Below the pieces are notes generated by a model. The model searched no databases and was not told the origin of the DNA. It saw nothing but the letters and a program-made list of their open reading frames with translations. Below, piece after piece: positions 60,657 to 64,000 of a stretch of DNA of 64,000 bases (within the stretch, counting starts at the first letter, position 1; the number at the start of each line of letters is the position of its first letter). The translations under genes and the position numbers were made by a program. The DNA lies in NCBI GenBank assembly GCA_964533215.1, contig CAZHLJ010000001.1, forward strand, positions 1,178,001 through 1,242,000, written 5' to 3'. The DNA is from Bact-08 sp964533215 (GTDB taxonomy: Bacteria > Bacteroidota > Bacteroidia > Bacteroidales > UBA932).

Positions 60657-61814
60657 TTATTTGAGTTTATTTGAAATTATATTTCTATTGCTAATGAAGT
60701 ACAGTAGTGTAATCATGAATGTACAAGCCACAACCAGCACTGGGAATGCTTTTAGATCTATTATACCTACCAGAAGATTAATAAGGGTGTTTCCTGTCAG
60801 TGCTATCACCAGAGCAAAACTGAATGCCGTTCCCGAGATATCCTTATAACGCTCTCCAATCTCGCTGAATATAACAGGGAAGGTAGATGCCATGCCGAAA
60901 CCAAGAAGGAATGTTCCGGCTATTGATGCTGAATTTGTGTTTAACATGCTGATAAACAACATTCCTAAAGCAGCTATCAGCATACTTGTCGTTAGAAGTG
61001 TGATTTTTGAAAATTTCCTAAGCAGGAAGCTCAGAAGTAATCTACCCACACCCATTCCTACAACAATAAAGCTTAAAGCGTAGAGAGCCGTCTGAGGATT
61101 TAAGCCCTTGCTGATCTCCATATAGCTTGGTATCCAGTTGTTGCATATACCCTCAAGGCCACTTTGAAAAAATAGGGCAAAGCTGAGAATGAGGATTATA
61201 GGTTCTTTTGCCATTTCAAGGATCTTTTTTACAGGAAACCCTTGTTTGTATTTTGCAGATGGAAAATCCACAAAAAGGTAGTAGATTATAGAAAAAGCCA
61301 TTAGTATTCCAGCTCCGGCAACTATTGGAGTGTATGAGATTGTTTTGGTAAGAGATGCGAATAGCAGTGGGATGGTAATAGCCCCAACGGTATAAAATAT
61401 GCCAAGAACGCTGAGGTTTGATGCCCTTGAATGATCCGATGAGGCATCGGAGACCAACGCATTTGTAAGGCCATTCAATATACCACCACCCAATCCGATG
61501 AAGAATATAGCAAAGCGTATCTCTCCAATTTTAGTGCAGAAAGCAAGCATTTCAAGCCCAATGACGGCAATGATGCTGGCTGCAATCATAAGGTTCTTGT
61601 AGCCATACCTGTCAATAACAGGACCAAATAACATTGACCCAAGTAGAACTCCAAGAGGAAGTAATCCTGCAAGTGTTGAGGCAACCGAAGTGTCAAGAGA
61701 AAAGCGGGAGATAAGAGAAGGAAGTACAGCTCCCATAACAACAAATGCTACCCCGAAGAAAGCCATTCCAGAAAACGCTGCTGCCAGCACAGGTCCGTTT
61801 TTTCTACTTTTCAT
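60657..61814 (-). CDS. MFS transporter, probable sugar permease
   Basis: 385 residues with about 12 hydrophobic segments and the MFS signature between segments 2 and 3 (GPVIDRYGYKNLM, near 64-76). The general layout resembles fucose/sugar-type permeases. A central basic loop (AKYKQGFPVKKILEMAKEP, near 188) separates the halves. It starts 4 bases after the ROK gene, which argues that its cargo is the ROK substrate. Direction of transport is not readable. Confidence 0.9.
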   Translation of the reverse strand: MKSRKNGPVLAAAFSGMAFFGVAFVVMGAVLPSLISRFSLDTSVASTLAGLLPLGVLLGSMLFGPVIDRYGYKNLMIAASIIAVIGLEMLAFCTKIGEIRFAIFFIGLGGGILNGLTNALVSDASSDHSRASNLSVLGIFYTVGAITIPLLFASLTKTISYTPIVAGAGILMAFSIIYYLFVDFPSAKYKQGFPVKKILEMAKEPIILILSFALFFQSGLEGICNNWIPSYMEISKGLNPQTALYALSFIVVGMGVGRLLLSFLLRKFSKITLLTTSMLIAALGMLFISMLNTNSASIAGTFLLGFGMASTFPVIFSEIGERYKDISGTAFSFALVIALTGNTLINLLVGIIDLKAFPVLVVACTFMITLLYFISNRNIISNKLK

Positions 61815-61818
61815 AGAT

Positions 61819-62775
61819 TTATTTATTTTGACTGTTAATGATAGCTATTGCTCCAGCTCCATATAGGCCGGCAAGATGAGGTAATTGAGTGGCAGTGAAC
61901 TTGCATTGCTTAATGGAGATAGGCTGAGCCCACTTAACGGCCTCCATATATATCCTGTCAATTAATGCTGCCGCCGGTCCAAAAATACCACCGCCAAAGA
62001 TAACCATTTCCGGGTTAAACAGGCTTACAAAGTTTGCTGCTGCCATGCCCCACATCTCAATTGCCTTATCAATAACCTGAACTGAGATAGGGTCTTTGCT
62101 CTCTAATGCGTCAAAAACCTCATGTGCAGTAATCATTTCAGGCTTTATCTCAGATAGTTTTCCTTTATATTGAGGATTCTGACGGATAAGTTTAATAGCC
62201 TGAAGTGCTATTCCGGTTCCTGAAGCGTAAGACTCAAAACATCCACACTGGTCATACTCGCTTGAGTATGGAGGTTGCAGGGCCATCCATCCTGTTGCGC
62301 CAACGATGTCGGAGGCACCATGCAATACCATTCCGTCTACTAGTATTCCAGCTCCAATACCAGTGCCTACTGCCATGAAAACAGCATTACTGAGCCCTTT
62401 GGCAGCTCCCTGGCTGGCTTCCCCTAGAATGTAACATGTCCGGTCACTCTCAATTACAACCCTTGAGTGAGGAAAACGTCTTCTTACTTCGTCGCGAAGG
62501 GGGTAATTTTCCCACCCGGGTATATTCGGAGCCCAGACATTTCCAGTTTTGGAATAAGCTATTCCTGGAATGCAAATTCCGATGCTTTTTTCATCTTCCT
62601 CCTTGATTGATCCCTTCTCCATCAATTTTTGGCACAATGTAAAGATAAGTTCTGCCACATCCTTTCCTTCTCGTCCTTCCAGAAGTAAGGTTTCCTGTAT
62701 AAGGATAGTGTTTGACTCTAAAAACAGAGCTCCGGATATTTTGGTTCCTCCAAGATCAAGACCGATATATACCAT
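61819..62775 (-). CDS. ROK-family sugar kinase
   Basis: 318 residues. The ATP-binding start is GLDLGGTKISGALF (near 5-18), the sugar-site loop is IPGIAYSKTGNVWAPNIPG (near 69-87), GTGIGAGILVDG lies near 137-148, and the zinc region is YDQCGCFESYASGTGI (near 174-189), shorter in Cys than the usual CxCGxxGCxE. An actin-fold adenosine motif VIFGGGIFGPA lies near 256. ROK proteins are hexose or N-acyl-hexosamine kinases, or repressors when a DNA-binding domain is fused; none is here. 25 bases downstream of pncA, 4 bases upstream of the transporter. Confidence 0.9.
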   Translation of the reverse strand: MVYIGLDLGGTKISGALFLESNTILIQETLLLEGREGKDVAELIFTLCQKLMEKGSIKEEDEKSIGICIPGIAYSKTGNVWAPNIPGWENYPLRDEVRRRFPHSRVVIESDRTCYILGEASQGAAKGLSNAVFMAVGTGIGAGILVDGMVLHGASDIVGATGWMALQPPYSSEYDQCGCFESYASGTGIALQAIKLIRQNPQYKGKLSEIKPEMITAHEVFDALESKDPISVQVIDKAIEMWGMAAANFVSLFNPEMVIFGGGIFGPAAALIDRIYMEAVKWAQPISIKQCKFTATQLPHLAGLYGAGAIAIINSQNK

Positions 62776-62800
62776 ATTGCAAAGTTTTAATTGGTTTATT

Positions 62801-63424
62801 TTAAGTTTCTGCGTGTTTTAACAGGAGACAGGCACCTTTCTTCTTGAGGGTCCGGATCGTGTCGAGATGCCCCTGAAGGTCTACATATGCCAGCCCATCA
62901 ACGTTTACATATAAAGTGTACCCAGCATTAAGAAGGTCCAGGGAACTTTCCATGATGCAGAATTCGGTTGCAATACCGCTGATGACTATAATTTTTTCCG
63001 GGTTTGTTCTTTTTAGATATTCGCAGATTGTTTCTCCAGGGCCGTTTTCTGCGTCAAAACAAGAGTATTGCTCTTCTATGCTGGTTTTTCCTTTATAAAA
63101 AATGTTATTCTTATTCGGACGGGATGACTCTGATTTGATTTTCGTTATAAAGTCTTCATGTATCTGCTGCCCCCGAGTGCCACAGACGCAATGAGCAGGC
63201 CATCTGCCTCCGTTATCTATGAAGGAACAGTGATTTGCAGGATGACAGTCACCAACATACAATACTTTCTGGTTTGGGTTGGAGTTGATATATTCAATTG
63301 CCTTTTCAATTGCGGGAATAGCGTTTTTACAGGCTAAGGAGCCGTCAATAAAATCGTAGAGCATGTCTACAATTATATGTGTGACTTTATTTGAGTTCAG
63401 CTCCATCGAAATTGCGAATTTCAT
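62801..63424 (-). CDS. pncA: Nicotinamidase
   Basis: 207 residues (201 if the ATG at 63406 is used). Cysteine hydrolase that turns nicotinamide into nicotinate. Motifs: HIIVDMLYDFIDG (catalytic Asp), VGDCHPANHCSF (metal site), GGRWPAHCVCGTRG, FYKGKTS (catalytic Lys), and GIATEFCIMESSLDLLNAG with the nucleophilic Cys. It overlaps the end of pncB by 38 bases (20 with the inner start) and feeds nicotinate to it, so the pair forms a complete salvage step. The exact start is uncertain. Confidence 0.92.
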   Translation of the reverse strand: MKFAISMELNSNKVTHIIVDMLYDFIDGSLACKNAIPAIEKAIEYINSNPNQKVLYVGDCHPANHCSFIDNGGRWPAHCVCGTRGQQIHEDFITKIKSESSRPNKNNIFYKGKTSIEEQYSCFDAENGPGETICEYLKRTNPEKIIVISGIATEFCIMESSLDLLNAGYTLYVNVDGLAYVDLQGHLDTIRTLKKKGACLLLKHAET

Positions 63425-64000
63425 TTACCAATGAATCAATCAAACTCTCTTTAAGATCGAACAGGTCATCTGAAATATCGACCTTGTAAAAATGTGGGTT
63501 GATAATTCTCTTTTCGGTTTCATTTAGAGAATCAAGGTTGCTAAGGTAGTAATTTCTTTTTTCCCGAACATGCTTTTCTTCGTTAAGTTTTACGCCGTTT
63601 TTCATTACCAGCTCTTGAAGAGGTCTGAAGTCGTATGACATTTTTTCAAAGGTAGTTATCTTGGTGTCATCATGTTCATCCCTTAAAGTTATAGATTCTC
63701 TGTTCTCAATTTTTTTTGATAGTGTGTCACCCCTCAGACAAGTGACATCTGCCTTGAAAAAGCCGTTCTGGATTATACGGTATGTTATCTGAAACCCGGG
63801 ATTGATTATCTTGCTTTTGCTCTCAGTTCTTTTCAATACACCTTCCCCATCTATCTGGACAAGTTTATACACATTGCCAAAGCAAGGGTTGTGCTTGCTA
63901 GTGGCAATAGCATCGCCCACTCCATAGGCATCTATTTTTGCATTCTGATGCTCAAGGTCAGATATAATATACTCATCCAGAGAGTTGGTGGCAAAAATCC
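63387..64000 (-). CDS. pncB: Nicotinate phosphoribosyltransferase, 5' end outside the window
   Basis: About 204 C-terminal codons are present; the frame is open to the window edge (ATNSLDEYIISDLEHQNAKI reads in from 64000). The enzyme joins nicotinate and PRPP to give nicotinate mononucleotide. The segment IDAYGVGDAIATSKHNPCFG with the phosphate-binding loop and YKLVQIDG is diagnostic of NAPRTase. It is translationally linked to pncA downstream. Confidence 0.93.
   Translation of the reverse strand, partial: IFATNSLDEYIISDLEHQNAKIDAYGVGDAIATSKHNPCFGNVYKLVQIDGEGVLKRTESKSKIINPGFQITYRIIQNGFFKADVTCLRGDTLSKKIENRESITLRDEHDDTKITTFEKMSYDFRPLQELVMKNGVKLNEEKHVREKRNYYLSNLDSLNETEKRIINPHFYKVDISDDLFDLKESLIDSLVNEIRNFDGAELK

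Overview
This is a stretch of bacterial chromosome from the phylum Bacteroidota, most likely order Bacteroidales. The evidence is the promoter style (TTTG, about 20 bases, TAnnTTTG), the near absence of Shine-Dalgarno sequences, Bacteroidota-only families (DUF4199, DUF4293, DUF4295, DUF3575, DUF5119, Porin_10-like), and a large fimbrillin/FISUMP surface-lipoprotein locus. Base composition is low-to-middle GC. I saw no rRNA, tRNA, CRISPR array, insertion sequence or phage gene.

Layout. 1-5.9 kb: mnmD (partial) diverges from secA, lpdA and a bactofilin gene, closed by a hairpin terminator. 5.9-8.5 kb, minus strand: an actin-like ATPase whose phosphate-1 motif sits at the C-terminus instead of the N-terminus, then a membrane glycosyltransferase and a DUF4199 protein. 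8.6-13.95 kb: the translation block thrS-infC-rpmI-rplT, then lepB, then rpmB-rpmG-DUF4295. infC appears to start at an AUC codon behind a strong Shine-Dalgarno sequence.

14.0-33.6 kb, minus strand, is the accessory heart of the window: about 18.5 kb of twelve closely spaced co-directional genes plus a downstream CBS/kinase-like gene. In transcription order: a DUF3575 outer-membrane protein with an OmpA-like domain and a long coiled coil, a DUF5119 lipoprotein, four fimbrillin-like lipoproteins, and six large lipoproteins that each join an N-terminal fimbrillin-type module to a middle module and a C-terminal FISUMP domain. The genes look like a mosaic: three kinds of N-terminus carry interchangeable C-termini, one gene is the N-terminal module alone, and one FISUMP gene contains a run of nine G that could slip. 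Upstream lie a pair of 21-bp-spaced direct repeats and about 0.8 kb of very AT-rich DNA. The likely job is a family of surface or pilus-tip proteins; this is inference from family and lipobox context.

34.4-56.6 kb is mostly housekeeping: ftsY-pheT-ubiA; eno and a SIMPL protein on the minus strand; a cell-wall amidase, uvrB, a RelA/SpoT protein and uvrA in an overlapping run; an M28-like peptidase; mtgA and a TPR protein; DUF4293; a nucleoside phosphorylase, a SirB1-like protein and a LolC/E-type permease. 56.6-64 kb, minus strand: a porin-like protein with an MltF-like lytic transglycosylase, and an operon pncB (partial)-pncA-ROK kinase-MFS transporter-SIS isomerase that combines NAD salvage with what looks like a small sugar-use pathway. 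Several convergent gene pairs end within a few bases of each other or overlap.
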